This document shows positions 4,657 to 12,962 of a stretch of 15,962 nucleotides of DNA, one piece after another. The translations under genes and the position numbers were made by a program. Under the pieces are notes generated by a model, which was given only the letters and a program-made list of their open reading frames with translations, had not been told where the DNA came from and searched no databases. This DNA is from an uncultured Eubacteriales bacterium (GTDB lineage: Bacteria; Bacillota; Clostridia; Oscillospirales; CAG-272). The stretch covers positions 1 to 15,962 of the forward strand of contig URSW01000017.1 of assembly GCA_900550625.1 (NCBI GenBank). The letters are read 5' to 3'. Every line of letters starts with the position of its first letter. The first letter of the stretch is position 1.

Positions 4657-6543
4657 TACCGTTATATCATCCCCGTTGATCCTCCCGTCGGGCAAAGACA
4701 CCCATGCTCCACCGCACACCGGAAGCGTTATGCTTCCGGCTTTTTCTTTTGCGTCACCCGCAATAATACGGAATTTTCCCGGAAGCGATACCGTCATTTC
4801 GCGCCCGGTGCGGTTTATTATACAGATCACCGACGGTGAATTTCGCTCCTCGCGCCGGAAGCGTTCAAGCACGGCAAACTCGGGCGACAGCAAAATTATG
4901 CCGAAATCCCCGTCGCAAAAAAGGTCCTCTTCTTTGCGTGCGCGTAGGGTGCGTCGGAATTCGCCGAGAAGTGCGGTATCCTCTCTCCCCCACGGGAAAG
5001 GTCGGCGGCAGAACGGATCGCGGTATCCTTCCGTTCCGACCTCATCTCCGTAAAACACGGAAAAGGCGCCCGGAAGAAACGCAATAATCTTAAGTGCAAG
5101 CAAAAGAAGCGACACCGCGTGCACTCTCTCGCCGACGCTCATGCGAAGATGTGCAAGGCCCGCATTAGACTTGCCCTCGACGCTCTCTCCGCCGAGGACG
5201 GTAAGTATTCTCTCGGTATCGTGTGTCCCGAGGAAATTCATAACGCCGTCGAGCACGCATTTCGGATACCTTCGGCATATCCCCGTGACCGTATCGGAAA
5301 TTTTTCCGCAGTCTCCGTCGCGCACATACGATATGACCGCGTAGCGGAACGGATAGTTCATCACCGAATCAAGCTGAGCGGCGGAAAAATACGATCTGCG
5401 TTTTCCGTAGGATATCTTATTCGACGCGTCCTCCCAGACCTCGCCGATCACGGCACATTCGGGATCATACGATCTCACGGCGCGGCGAAATCCGTCAAGA
5501 AAGCCGTCGGACAGCTCGTCGCAGACGTCAAGCCGCCAGCCCGCGATCCCCGCGCCGTTCCACTTGCGGACTACGGAATCCGTGATGAAGCGTCGGTATG
5601 ATTCGCACGAGGAATTCACGCGCGGCAGGATCTTAACTCCCCACCAGCACTCATAATCGTCGGGAAACGAGCGGAAGCTGTACCATTCGGCATAGGGCGA
5701 ATCCTTCGATTGGTACGCGCCGAGCGAGGGGTACCTTCCGTATTTATTGAAATATACGCTGTCGTCCCCCGTGTGGTTGAAAACGCCGTCGAGTATAATG
5801 CCGATCCCGATTTTTCCGGCTTCGGCGATAAGGTTGAAAAGCGCTTCGTCTCCGCCGAACATAGGATCGACGGTCATATAATCGCCGGTGTCGTATTTGT
5901 GGTTCGAATAAGCGTCGAACACCGGGCTGAGATAGATATAGTCCGTGCCGAGAGCCTTTATATAGTCGAGCTTTTCGGCAATGCCCCACAGATCGCCGCC
6001 GAAGAACACGTTGTTCTTCACGTCGGCTCCCGGATATTCGCCGTACTGCGGAATTCCGCCGTTCCAATCCGGATCGAGGACTGCGCCGTCCTTCACGCCG
6101 CATTTTCCGCTGCGTCTGAATCTGTCGACGAATATGTGGTATATTACGGCGCCCTTCAGCTTTTCCGGGACGTGAAGTGATTTGTCATATATGAGAAGCT
6201 GACGATCCGCGTTTTCTGTGAGGATTTCTTCACCCTCTCCGCCGAACGAGCGCTTTTTTCCTCCCGCGGTAATCACATAGCGGTAAAACCAAAGTCCCGC
6301 CGAAAGGCGCTCCGCGGGGATCAGAACGCTCCAGATGTCTCGCCCGAGGACAAAGCTTTCCCATTCGAGAGGAAAGCTCTCCTCATTTCCGCCGTCGCGC
6401 CGTATCAGAAGCTCGGCATCCGACACTCCGAACGCACGGTCAAAGGTGAGGGAAAACCGGATATCCTTCCCTTCCTCCGCCGCCCCCGAAATGAGTTTGC
6501 CGTCGGCACCCGCGCGTTTTTCTTCCCTGAAAATATCCTGCAT
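4645..6543 (-). CDS. GH13 alpha-glucan hydrolase, neopullulanase/cyclomaltodextrinase-like
   Basis: This 632-aa cytosolic enzyme probably hydrolyses maltodextrins or limit dextrins left by GlgP. Residues about 26-110 form an N-terminal beta-sandwich. The GH13 barrel follows from about 130: SNHKYDTGDY (213-222), DGVFNH (252-257), GWRLD with nucleophile Asp339, VIGEVW with acid/base Glu368, and GTHDTE with His441-Asp442. SVFYGDEVG (495-503) and a C-terminal beta domain complete it. All catalytic residues are present and there is no signal peptide. A longer frame opens at 6678 inside glgP, but the ATG at 6541-6543 is preferred: it shares one base with the glgP stop (TAATG), has GGTGA upstream and starts at the expected place. 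It ends the glg operon. Specificity (alpha-1,4, alpha-1,6 or both) cannot be read from sequence; the absence of GlgX suggests a debranching or trimming role. Confidence 0.88.
   Translation of the reverse strand: MQDIFREEKRAGADGKLISGAAEEGKDIRFSLTFDRAFGVSDAELLIRRDGGNEESFPLEWESFVLGRDIWSVLIPAERLSAGLWFYRYVITAGGKKRSFGGEGEEILTENADRQLLIYDKSLHVPEKLKGAVIYHIFVDRFRRSGKCGVKDGAVLDPDWNGGIPQYGEYPGADVKNNVFFGGDLWGIAEKLDYIKALGTDYIYLSPVFDAYSNHKYDTGDYMTVDPMFGGDEALFNLIAEAGKIGIGIILDGVFNHTGDDSVYFNKYGRYPSLGAYQSKDSPYAEWYSFRSFPDDYECWWGVKILPRVNSSCESYRRFITDSVVRKWNGAGIAGWRLDVCDELSDGFLDGFRRAVRSYDPECAVIGEVWEDASNKISYGKRRSYFSAAQLDSVMNYPFRYAVISYVRDGDCGKISDTVTGICRRYPKCVLDGVMNFLGTHDTERILTVLGGESVEGKSNAGLAHLRMSVGERVHAVSLLLLALKIIAFLPGAFSVFYGDEVGTEGYRDPFCRRPFPWGREDTALLGEFRRTLRARKEEDLFCDGDFGIILLSPEFAVLERFRREERNSPSVICIINRTGREMTVSLPGKFRIIAGDAKEKAGSITLPVCGGAWVSLPDGRINGDDITVSFS
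4719..4750 (+). terminator. Intrinsic terminator of the DUF4830 gene, inside the GH13 gene
   Basis: Arms CCGGAAGC (4719-4726) and GCTTCCGG (4732-4739) close on GTTAT and are followed at once by CTTTTTCTTTT. This is a textbook intrinsic terminator on the plus strand, 62 nt past the DUF4830 stop. It overlaps codons near the 3' end of the opposite-strand GH13 gene. Confidence 0.85.
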
Positions 6544-8969
6544 TATTTCACCGGAGATAGATTCCATATTTTCTCGGCGTACTCGCGTATGCTGCGGTCG
6601 GACGAGAAGTATCCCGCGCCCGCGATATTGCAGAGCGATTTCTTCGCCCACTTCATGCTGTCGGCGTAGCAGTCGCACATTGACTCGTACGTCGAGAAAT
6701 ACGAATCAAAGTCCGCCATGCACATATAGGGATCGGCGATTCCCGCGCCGTGAAGAAGATAATTTGCCATCCCCTCGAAGGAATTGCCGTAAAATCCGCG
6801 GCGAAGAGTTTCCACCGTCTTTGAAAGTCTTTCGCTCTTGCGGCAGTATTCGGCGGAATCGTACCCTCTCTTCCACAGCTCATCGACCTCGGTGGAGTTG
6901 AGTCCGAATATGAAGAAATTCTCCGCTCCCGCCTTCTCCATCATTTCGATATTTGCTCCGTCGAGCGTACCGAGCGTCAGCGCTCCGTTTATCATGAACT
7001 TCATGCATCCCGTGCCCGACGCTTCCTTTCCGGCAAGCGATATCTGTTCGCTTATATCCGATGCGGGCATCAGCGTTTCGGTCGTGGTGACGTTGTAATC
7101 CTCAAGGTATATGACGCGGATCTTATCCCTCACTCTCGTATCGCGGGCAAACTCCTGTCCGATGCTCCAGATAAGCTTTATTATATCCTTTGCCATATAG
7201 TATCCCGGAGCCGCCTTGCCCCCGAAAATGAACGTGGCGGGGGTTATATCGGCATTCGGATTTTCGAGAATATCATTATAAAGCGATATTATTTTGAGTG
7301 CGTTCAGAAGCTGGCGCTTATACTCATGCATTCGCTTGACCTGAACATCGAAAATCGACGAAGGATCGATGCGCACTCCCGTATTCTTCTCCACAAGCGC
7401 GGCAAAATTGACCTTGTTGTCCGCCTTGATCTGCATAAGTCTTTCAAGCGTGGGCTTATCGTCCTTAAACGCTCTGAAATCCTCGAGGCGTTCACTGTCC
7501 GTGCGGTATGCCGTGCCTATGCACTCGTCAAGAAGCGCGGAAAGCCCCGGATTCGAATAGCAGAGCCATCTTCTGTAGGCGATTCCGTTTGTGACGTTCG
7601 TAAACTTATCGGGGAAAGCCTTGTAATAATCGTGGAATACGGTTTTCGTAAGGATATCGGAATGAAGCGCCGAAACGCCGTTCACCTTATGGGATGCGGC
7701 GACGCTGAGGTTTGCCATGCGCACCTGCCCCTGTGCTATCACGGACATTCTCGATATGCGGTCCCAATCTCCGGGATACATATTCCAGAGATCGGCGCAG
7801 AGGCGGCGGTTTATCTCCTTGACTATCATATGGATACGCGGAAGCTTGAGGGCAAAAAGACCCTCGTTCCAGCATTCGAGCGCCTCGGGCATGACCGTAT
7901 GGTTTGTGTACGAGATCACGCGCGTAACGACAGACCACGCCGCCTCCCATGTGTATGAGTATATATCCATGAGGATACGCATAAGTTCGGGAATGCAGAG
8001 TGCGGGGTGTGTATCGTTTATATGGATCGCAACCTTATCCGCAAAGTTATAAAGCGTTCCGTACACGGCAAGGTGATCCGCAATTATATTCTGAAGCGAT
8101 GCGGACACAAGGAAATACTGCTGAGTAAGGCGGAGCATCTTTCCCTCGTCGTGGTTATCGGACGGATACAGAACCTTTGAGATTATCTCGGCGTCCGTCG
8201 TTTCCTGAAGCGCTCGGACATACTCTCCCTGGGAGAAAAGGCTCATGTCGAATATCTTCGTATCATGCGCTCTCCACAATCTGAGAAGATTGACAGCCTC
8301 GCCGCCCGCTCCCGATATCATCATATCGTAGGGTACAGCCTGCACCTCGTCGCAGTCTTCGTATGTGATGCTGCACTTTCCGCTCTGCCAATTTTCGGTC
8401 ACATGACCGCCGAAGCGGACGTTTACCGCGCGATCCGTGCGCGGATTCAGCCATGCATCCCCGCGGCTCATCCACTCATCGGGAAGTTCTATCTGGTTTC
8501 CGTCGATTATCTTCTGCTTGAACAGCCCGTATTCGTAGCATATCGAAAAGCCCGTGGCGGGATAGCTCAATGTGCTGAGAGAATCCATAAAGCAAGCCGC
8601 AAGCCGTCCGAGTCCTCCGTTTCCGAGACCGGGATCGGGCTCCATTTCATAGATTGAATCGAGAGAGAAGCCCATGTCGGAAAGAGCCTTTTCGTAAAGC
8701 TCCGCTATACCGAGATTCATAAGGCTTGATTTAAGGGAGCGTCCGACGAGAAACTCCATGCAGAGATAATAGACGCGGCGCGCCTTCTTCGCTTTCACTT
8801 TCTCTTTGAAATCCGATCTCTTTTGGGTGAGGATATCCCTCACCGTAAGTATCGTCGCTTTATATACCTGATTTGCGTTTGCCTCATCGGGCATCACTCC
8901 GAAAAATCTTGCGAGCTTTGTTTCGAGATTTTTCTTTATTTCCTCTTCGGTGCACTGTTCCTTTGACAT
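6543..8969 (-). CDS. glgP: Glycogen/maltodextrin phosphorylase (GT35)
   Basis: GlgP releases glucose-1-phosphate from alpha-1,4 glucan ends by phosphorolysis, using pyridoxal phosphate, in the cytosol. The 808-aa protein spans the full family length. Motifs in order: EPDPGLGNGGLGRLAACFMDSL (within 110-131), INDTHPA (317-323), NHTVMPEALE (356-365), FDVQVKRMHEYKRQLLN (540-556) and the cofactor site EASGTGCMKF with Lys657. Position 655 is Cys where many homologues have Asn. The start chosen is the ATG at 8967-8969, with AGGA about 8 nt upstream; a longer frame to 9047 runs into the spacer without conserved sequence. It lies 126 nt below glgA after a strongly structured spacer and overlaps the GH13 start by one base, so those two are coupled. 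Confidence 0.96.
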   Translation of the reverse strand: MSKEQCTEEEIKKNLETKLARFFGVMPDEANANQVYKATILTVRDILTQKRSDFKEKVKAKKARRVYYLCMEFLVGRSLKSSLMNLGIAELYEKALSDMGFSLDSIYEMEPDPGLGNGGLGRLAACFMDSLSTLSYPATGFSICYEYGLFKQKIIDGNQIELPDEWMSRGDAWLNPRTDRAVNVRFGGHVTENWQSGKCSITYEDCDEVQAVPYDMMISGAGGEAVNLLRLWRAHDTKIFDMSLFSQGEYVRALQETTDAEIISKVLYPSDNHDEGKMLRLTQQYFLVSASLQNIIADHLAVYGTLYNFADKVAIHINDTHPALCIPELMRILMDIYSYTWEAAWSVVTRVISYTNHTVMPEALECWNEGLFALKLPRIHMIVKEINRRLCADLWNMYPGDWDRISRMSVIAQGQVRMANLSVAASHKVNGVSALHSDILTKTVFHDYYKAFPDKFTNVTNGIAYRRWLCYSNPGLSALLDECIGTAYRTDSERLEDFRAFKDDKPTLERLMQIKADNKVNFAALVEKNTGVRIDPSSIFDVQVKRMHEYKRQLLNALKIISLYNDILENPNADITPATFIFGGKAAPGYYMAKDIIKLIWSIGQEFARDTRVRDKIRVIYLEDYNVTTTETLMPASDISEQISLAGKEASGTGCMKFMINGALTLGTLDGANIEMMEKAGAENFFIFGLNSTEVDELWKRGYDSAEYCRKSERLSKTVETLRRGFYGNSFEGMANYLLHGAGIADPYMCMADFDSYFSTYESMCDCYADSMKWAKKSLCNIAGAGYFSSDRSIREYAEKIWNLSPVK

Positions 8970-9095
8970 CTGATATTCCTTTCCGTCGGGCTTTTGCGTT
9001 TTGCTCCGTTTATCATGCGAAGTGCCCGTTCTTTGCTTTTCCGGCAAGCCGGAAGCGGCGCCGGCGGTGATAATTCACTCTGCGGCGCCGCCTTC
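8970..9095. repeat. glgA-glgP spacer with palindromes (repeat copy 2)
   Basis: Arms GCGGCGCCG (9055-9063) and CGGCGCCGC (9083-9091) are perfectly complementary and enclose a second small stem GTGA/TCAC (9067-9070/9075-9078) around ATAATTCA (9070-9077). A separate CCGGC-AA-GCCGG hairpin lies at 9041-9052. The structure starts 4 nt after the glgA stop on the minus strand and has no T run after it, so it is not a classical terminator. It may protect the 3' end of a processed upstream mRNA or tune expression between glgA and glgP. It resembles 289-343. Confidence 0.45.
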
Positions 9096-10529
9096 TCAAT
9101 ACTGCATTGAGGTATAGAGATCGATATATTTCCCGGCGGAGCTGTGCCATGAGAAATCGGTATCCATTGCGCGCCGTACAATCGATCTCCATTTTTCGCC
9201 GTCTCCGTACACGGTACGCGCGTAATACACGGTATTCATCATATCGTGTGCGTTATAGTTTACGAACGAGAATCCGTTTCCCGTGTTTTCAAATTCGTTA
9301 TACGGAATTATCGTATCGGCAAGGCCGCCTATCTCACGAACGATCGCCACGGTGCCGTAGCGCGATGCGATCATCTGCGAAAGCCCGCACGGTTCGCTCT
9401 TCGAGGGCATGAGGAACATATCCGCGCCCGCATAAATCTTCTTTGAGAGAGCCTTATTGAATTCGATCATGGCGCAGACGCGGTCGGGATAGCGCGACGC
9501 CATATAACGGAAGAAGTCTTCAAGCTCCGCCTCTCCCGTACCGAGTACGGCAAACCGTATGTCCGAATTGCATACGATCTCCTCGAGCACGCGCCGGACA
9601 AGCTCAAAGCCCTTATGGGATGCAAGGCGCGATACCATCGCAACGATCGGTGCATCCGAATGTGGGAAGGAGCATATATCTTCAAGCGCCGCTTTATTCT
9701 TCGCCTTTCCGGTCATATCGTCCGCACTGTAGTTTGACGCTATATCGGGATCGGTCTTCGGATCGTAATATGAGATATCGATACCGTTTATTATACCGAT
9801 TATCTTTTCACGGTACATACGGAGTATGTGATAAAGGCCGGCGGAATAGTATTCGGTCATGATCTCTTTGGAATACCTCGGGCTTACGGTCGTAACTCTG
9901 TCCGCGCAGACGATCGCGCCCTTTGTGAGGTTGATATTCCCGCTATAGTCAACGATGCTCCTGTCCCATTCGTCGAGCTCAAATACATCGCCGAGTATAT
10001 CGAAGCCGAACACGCCCTGATAATCGATATTGTGTATCGTATAGAGCGCGGATATTCTCTGATAGCGTTCGAGGTGGGCATATTTTCTCTTCAGGTAGAT
10101 AACGCTGAGCGCGCTCTGCCAATCGTTTGCGTGAAGTATATCCGGATAAAAATCCGTGATCCGCATAAGCTCGAGCACAGCCTTCGAAAAGAAAGCGAAT
10201 CTCTCGCCGTCATCGAAGTTGCCGTATGCCTGCGCACGTTTGAAATAGTATTCGTTATCGATGAAGTAGAAGGTAACGCCGGAGCGCTCGATCTTATATA
10301 TGCCGAGGTACTGTCTTCTCCACGAAAGCGTCATCTCTCCTTCGAATACTCTCTCAAGCTTATCGTTCCATCCGTTTCTCACCGAGGGATAGAGCGGTAT
10401 CACCACGCGTACATCCGCCTTATCTCCGAGTGTCGCCTTGACCGCCGCCGGAAGCGAGCCCATAACATCGCCGAGACCTCCGGTAGCCGCAAAAGGAAGT
10501 GCTTCTCCCGCTGCATAAAGAATTTTCAT
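9096..10529 (-). CDS. glgA: Glycogen synthase (ADP-glucose, GT5)
   Basis: GlgA transfers glucose from ADP-glucose to the non-reducing end of alpha-1,4 glucan. The 477-aa protein has the two Rossmann-like domains of GT5. TGGLGDV (16-22), HANDWQSAL (133-141), HNIDYQG (166-172), INGID (247-251), VSRLASHKG (299-307) and the catalytic loop SEPCGLSQ with Glu379 (378-385) are all present, as is the GGLADT turn (401-406). Lys15 of the usual KTGGL or KVGGL signature, which contacts ADP-glucose in the E. coli enzyme, is Ala15 here. The ATG at 10527-10529 is chosen because GGAGGG lies 4 nt upstream and the domain starts at once; a longer frame to 10604 has no support. It sits 83 nt below glgD, after two overlapping inverted repeats. 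Confidence 0.96.
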   Translation of the reverse strand: MKILYAAGEALPFAATGGLGDVMGSLPAAVKATLGDKADVRVVIPLYPSVRNGWNDKLERVFEGEMTLSWRRQYLGIYKIERSGVTFYFIDNEYYFKRAQAYGNFDDGERFAFFSKAVLELMRITDFYPDILHANDWQSALSVIYLKRKYAHLERYQRISALYTIHNIDYQGVFGFDILGDVFELDEWDRSIVDYSGNINLTKGAIVCADRVTTVSPRYSKEIMTEYYSAGLYHILRMYREKIIGIINGIDISYYDPKTDPDIASNYSADDMTGKAKNKAALEDICSFPHSDAPIVAMVSRLASHKGFELVRRVLEEIVCNSDIRFAVLGTGEAELEDFFRYMASRYPDRVCAMIEFNKALSKKIYAGADMFLMPSKSEPCGLSQMIASRYGTVAIVREIGGLADTIIPYNEFENTGNGFSFVNYNAHDMMNTVYYARTVYGDGEKWRSIVRRAMDTDFSWHSSAGKYIDLYTSMQY

Positions 10530-10612
10530 TTTACCCTCCGTTCCGCCGACGTGCGGCGTACTGTCCGCCGTTTTTCCCGGCGGAATTTTGTCTGCCGTGA
10601 CCATCCGAAGGA
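10530..10612 (-). promoter_or_regulatory. glgD-glgA spacer with two mutually exclusive hairpins
   Basis: On the minus strand a TTCCGCCG segment (10585-10578) can pair with the nearby CGGCGGA (10570-10564), 7 bp with a loop of 7, or with CGGCGGAA (10548-10541), 8 bp with a longer loop. Both pairings use the same 5' arm, so they exclude one another. The second stem ends one base from the glgA ribosome binding site (10539-10534). No T run follows either stem, so any effect would be on translation rather than termination. Confidence 0.4.
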
Positions 10613-11746
10613 TCAGAGCATCTTGCCCTTCGGCACATAGTAAGGATTTTCCCCGATTCCCGAAAGCATGCGTGAATCGCGGATAACAACATTCTTATCG
10701 GTTATTACGCAGTTGAGGTACACGTTCTCCCCGGTCTGCGTATCCTGCATAAGTATCGAATTCTTGACCGTGGTATTTCGTCCGACCTTCACTCCGCGGA
10801 AAAGGATGCTGTTTTCGACGTGACCGTATATCTTGCAGCCGTCCGCAATAAGCGAATTCTTAACGTCGGAATCCGCGCTGTAATATGTCGGGGCGCTGTT
10901 TCTTACCTTAGTGAGTACGGGGCGGTTTTTGACTTCGAAAAGAGACGCTCTCGCCTCGGGGGATTTTATGAGATCCATGCTCGCAGTGTAATAATCCGCA
11001 AAGGAGGATATGCATGCGAAATATCCGTCGTACTTATACACGCGGTAGTTTGAATATTTCAGATTTTTGAATATTATTTCCCTTGTCAGGCTCGTATATC
11101 CGTGGGCTATCGAGTCGAGAAGTATCTTATGGAGATACTCGGTTCTCATTACGACGATGTTCAGCGAGACATCCGCCTCACCCTCAAACGATGTCGGATA
11201 AGTGAGAACATCGGTTATCCTGCCGTCCGGGTCGGATTCGTAAAGCACGTTCATGCTTGCCTGAGCCGGGGTCAGATACATGCGCTTGACGGCAACGGTC
11301 ATATCCGCTCCGTATTTTGCGTGATCGTTTATGATATCGTTGAAATCGACGTTGCATATCACGTCGCAGTCGGAGAGAACTACATATTCGTCGGTGATGC
11401 GGTTTATCGCGTTGTTCACGCTTTTCAGTGCTTCAAGCCTTGTCGTATAAAGTGCATTGCGGTTATTTGCGTATGCGGTGATATTCGGAGGAAGGATCTT
11501 GATTCCGCCGGAGCGTCTTGCAAGATCCCAATCCTTGCCCGAGCCGAGGTGATCCATAAGTGACTGATAGTTGTAGTGCGTTATGACGCTTATATTATAG
11601 ATATTGGAATTGACCATGTTCGACAGAGCGAAGTCGATAAAGCGGTATCTGCATCCGAAGGGCACGGACGCCGTTGTTCTCAGCCGTGTAAGCTCGGGCA
11701 GATTGCCGTCATGTATGTTTGAAAAAATTATTCCCGCTGCTCCCAT
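10613..11746 (-). CDS. glgD: ADP-glucose pyrophosphorylase subunit GlgD (GlgC paralogue)
   Basis: GlgD is the non-catalytic or weakly catalytic partner of GlgC in Firmicutes and is thought to form a heterotetramer that adjusts ADP-glucose synthesis. The 377-aa protein has the family layout: a nucleotidyltransferase domain with VPFGCRYRFIDFALSN near residue 28, then a left-handed beta-helix from about 275 with NSLIADGCKIYG and NSILFRGVKVG repeats. The GGxGxRL glycine loop of GlgC is replaced by SNIHDGNLPELT, as expected for GlgD. The ATG at 11744-11746 follows the glgC stop by one base and has GGAGG 9 nt upstream. An alternative TTG at 11776 inside glgC has no ribosome binding site and is rejected. 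It is translationally coupled to glgC. Confidence 0.94.
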   Translation of the reverse strand: MGAAGIIFSNIHDGNLPELTRLRTTASVPFGCRYRFIDFALSNMVNSNIYNISVITHYNYQSLMDHLGSGKDWDLARRSGGIKILPPNITAYANNRNALYTTRLEALKSVNNAINRITDEYVVLSDCDVICNVDFNDIINDHAKYGADMTVAVKRMYLTPAQASMNVLYESDPDGRITDVLTYPTSFEGEADVSLNIVVMRTEYLHKILLDSIAHGYTSLTREIIFKNLKYSNYRVYKYDGYFACISSFADYYTASMDLIKSPEARASLFEVKNRPVLTKVRNSAPTYYSADSDVKNSLIADGCKIYGHVENSILFRGVKVGRNTTVKNSILMQDTQTGENVYLNCVITDKNVVIRDSRMLSGIGENPYYVPKGKML

Positions 11747-11747
11747 A

Positions 11748-12962
11748 TCACTTATCCTCCCTTCCGAGATTTTCAAGATACTGTTTCGTCGCCATCATGC
11801 CCGCCGGAACGTCCGCGCCGTCCGGGACGGTCACGCCGCCGGACACGCCGGTTATTCCGGTGCTCGCGCTTCTCGTGCGTCCGACGACGCTTCCCTCTCC
11901 GACGGTCGCATCGGAATCGATTATGCTGTAATTTACAAGCGCTCCGCTTTTCACGGTGACACCGCTCATTATAACGCTGTCGCGGATATACGCGCCCTTT
12001 TCAACGCGCACTCCGGCGGATAGCACCGAATTTTCAACCACTCCGTCAACGAAGCAGCCCTCGGTTATAAGTGAATTCGTAACTTTCGCGTTTTCTCCCG
12101 TGAAGTGCGGCGGATCCGCGTTGTTCCTCGAAAAGATACGCCACGACGTATCGTATATATTGAACACCGGATCGTCTCCGAGAAGATCCATGTTAGCTTC
12201 CCAAAGGCTGGAGATCGTCCCGACGTCCTTCCAATATCCGTCGAAATGATATGCATACATATTTTTGTGATCCGCAAGCATGGCAGGGATCACGTTCTTG
12301 CCGAAATCGTTTGACGAATTATCGTCCCTGTCGTCGCGCTCGAGATACTCTTCGAGCACCTTTCTTCCGAAAACGTATATTCCCATGGACGCATTCGTGC
12401 TCTTCGGATGAGCGGGCTTTTCCTCGAACTCCGTGATGCGCTGATCTTCGTCGGTATTCATTATTCCGAAGCGGCTCGCCTCCTCGATCGGCACATCGAG
12501 TACGGCGATCGTCGCATCCGCGCCCTTCTCCTTATGGAAGCGGATCATCTTCGAATAATCCATCTTATATATGTGGTCGCCCGAGAGGATAAGGACATAC
12601 TCGGGCTCGTATCTTCTTATAAAGTCGAGGTTCTGGTATATCGCGTTCGCCGTGCCCTTGTACCAATCCGCTCCGCTCTTTCCCTGATACGGAGGGAGTA
12701 CCATAACTCCGCTCGACATGCGGTCGAGATCCCACGGCTGTCCCGAGCCGATGTACTCGTTCAGCACGAGCGGCTGATACTGCGTAAGCACGCCGACCGT
12801 ATAAATTCCCGAATTCACACAGTTAGAGAGGGGAAAGTCTATTATTCTGTATTTGCCGCCGAACGGCACCGCGGGCTTTGCGGTCTTTTCGGTAAGTGCG
12901 TAAAGGCGGCTTCCCTGCCCGCCGGCAAGAAGCATCGCAACGCATTCTTTTTTCTTATACAT
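11748..12962 (-). CDS. glgC: Glucose-1-phosphate adenylyltransferase, catalytic subunit
   Basis: GlgC makes ADP-glucose and pyrophosphate from glucose-1-phosphate and ATP, the committed step of bacterial glycogen synthesis. The 404-aa protein carries the ATP loop LLAGGQGSRLYALT (11-24), KPAVPFGGKYRIIDF (29-43), WYKGTANAI (100-108), SGDHIYKMDY with catalytic Asp129, and FEEKP with sugar-phosphate Lys182. The C-terminal beta-helix domain starts at about 295 and contains hexapeptide-like repeats (NSLITEG, NSVLSAG, DSVIMSG). The catalytic residues are all intact, in contrast to GlgD. The ATG at 12960-12962 has GGGAGGAAG about 7 nt upstream and overlaps the end of glgB by 8 nt, so the two are coupled. 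Allosteric effectors cannot be predicted from sequence. Confidence 0.97.
   Translation of the reverse strand: MYKKKECVAMLLAGGQGSRLYALTEKTAKPAVPFGGKYRIIDFPLSNCVNSGIYTVGVLTQYQPLVLNEYIGSGQPWDLDRMSSGVMVLPPYQGKSGADWYKGTANAIYQNLDFIRRYEPEYVLILSGDHIYKMDYSKMIRFHKEKGADATIAVLDVPIEEASRFGIMNTDEDQRITEFEEKPAHPKSTNASMGIYVFGRKVLEEYLERDDRDDNSSNDFGKNVIPAMLADHKNMYAYHFDGYWKDVGTISSLWEANMDLLGDDPVFNIYDTSWRIFSRNNADPPHFTGENAKVTNSLITEGCFVDGVVENSVLSAGVRVEKGAYIRDSVIMSGVTVKSGALVNYSIIDSDATVGEGSVVGRTRSASTGITGVSGGVTVPDGADVPAGMMATKQYLENLGREDK

Noticed and set aside
4653..4670. ATGATA/TATCAT inverted repeat at the GH13-DUF4830 junction as a terminator
   Set aside because: The stem is only 6 bp and all but two pairs are A-T; the GC-rich hairpins on either side are better candidates.
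6544..6678. Longer GH13 frame starting at 6678
   Set aside because: It overlaps glgP coding sequence by 135 nt, shows no domain there, and the TAATG junction gives a better start.
8970..9047. N-terminal extension of GlgP starting at 9047
   Set aside because: The added 26 residues are Lys/Thr-rich and unlike the family; the downstream ATG has a proper ribosome binding site.
9828..10640. 270-codon plus-strand open frame opposite glgA
   Set aside because: It is the antisense shadow of a fully recognised glgA. It has no family resemblance and no ribosome binding site.
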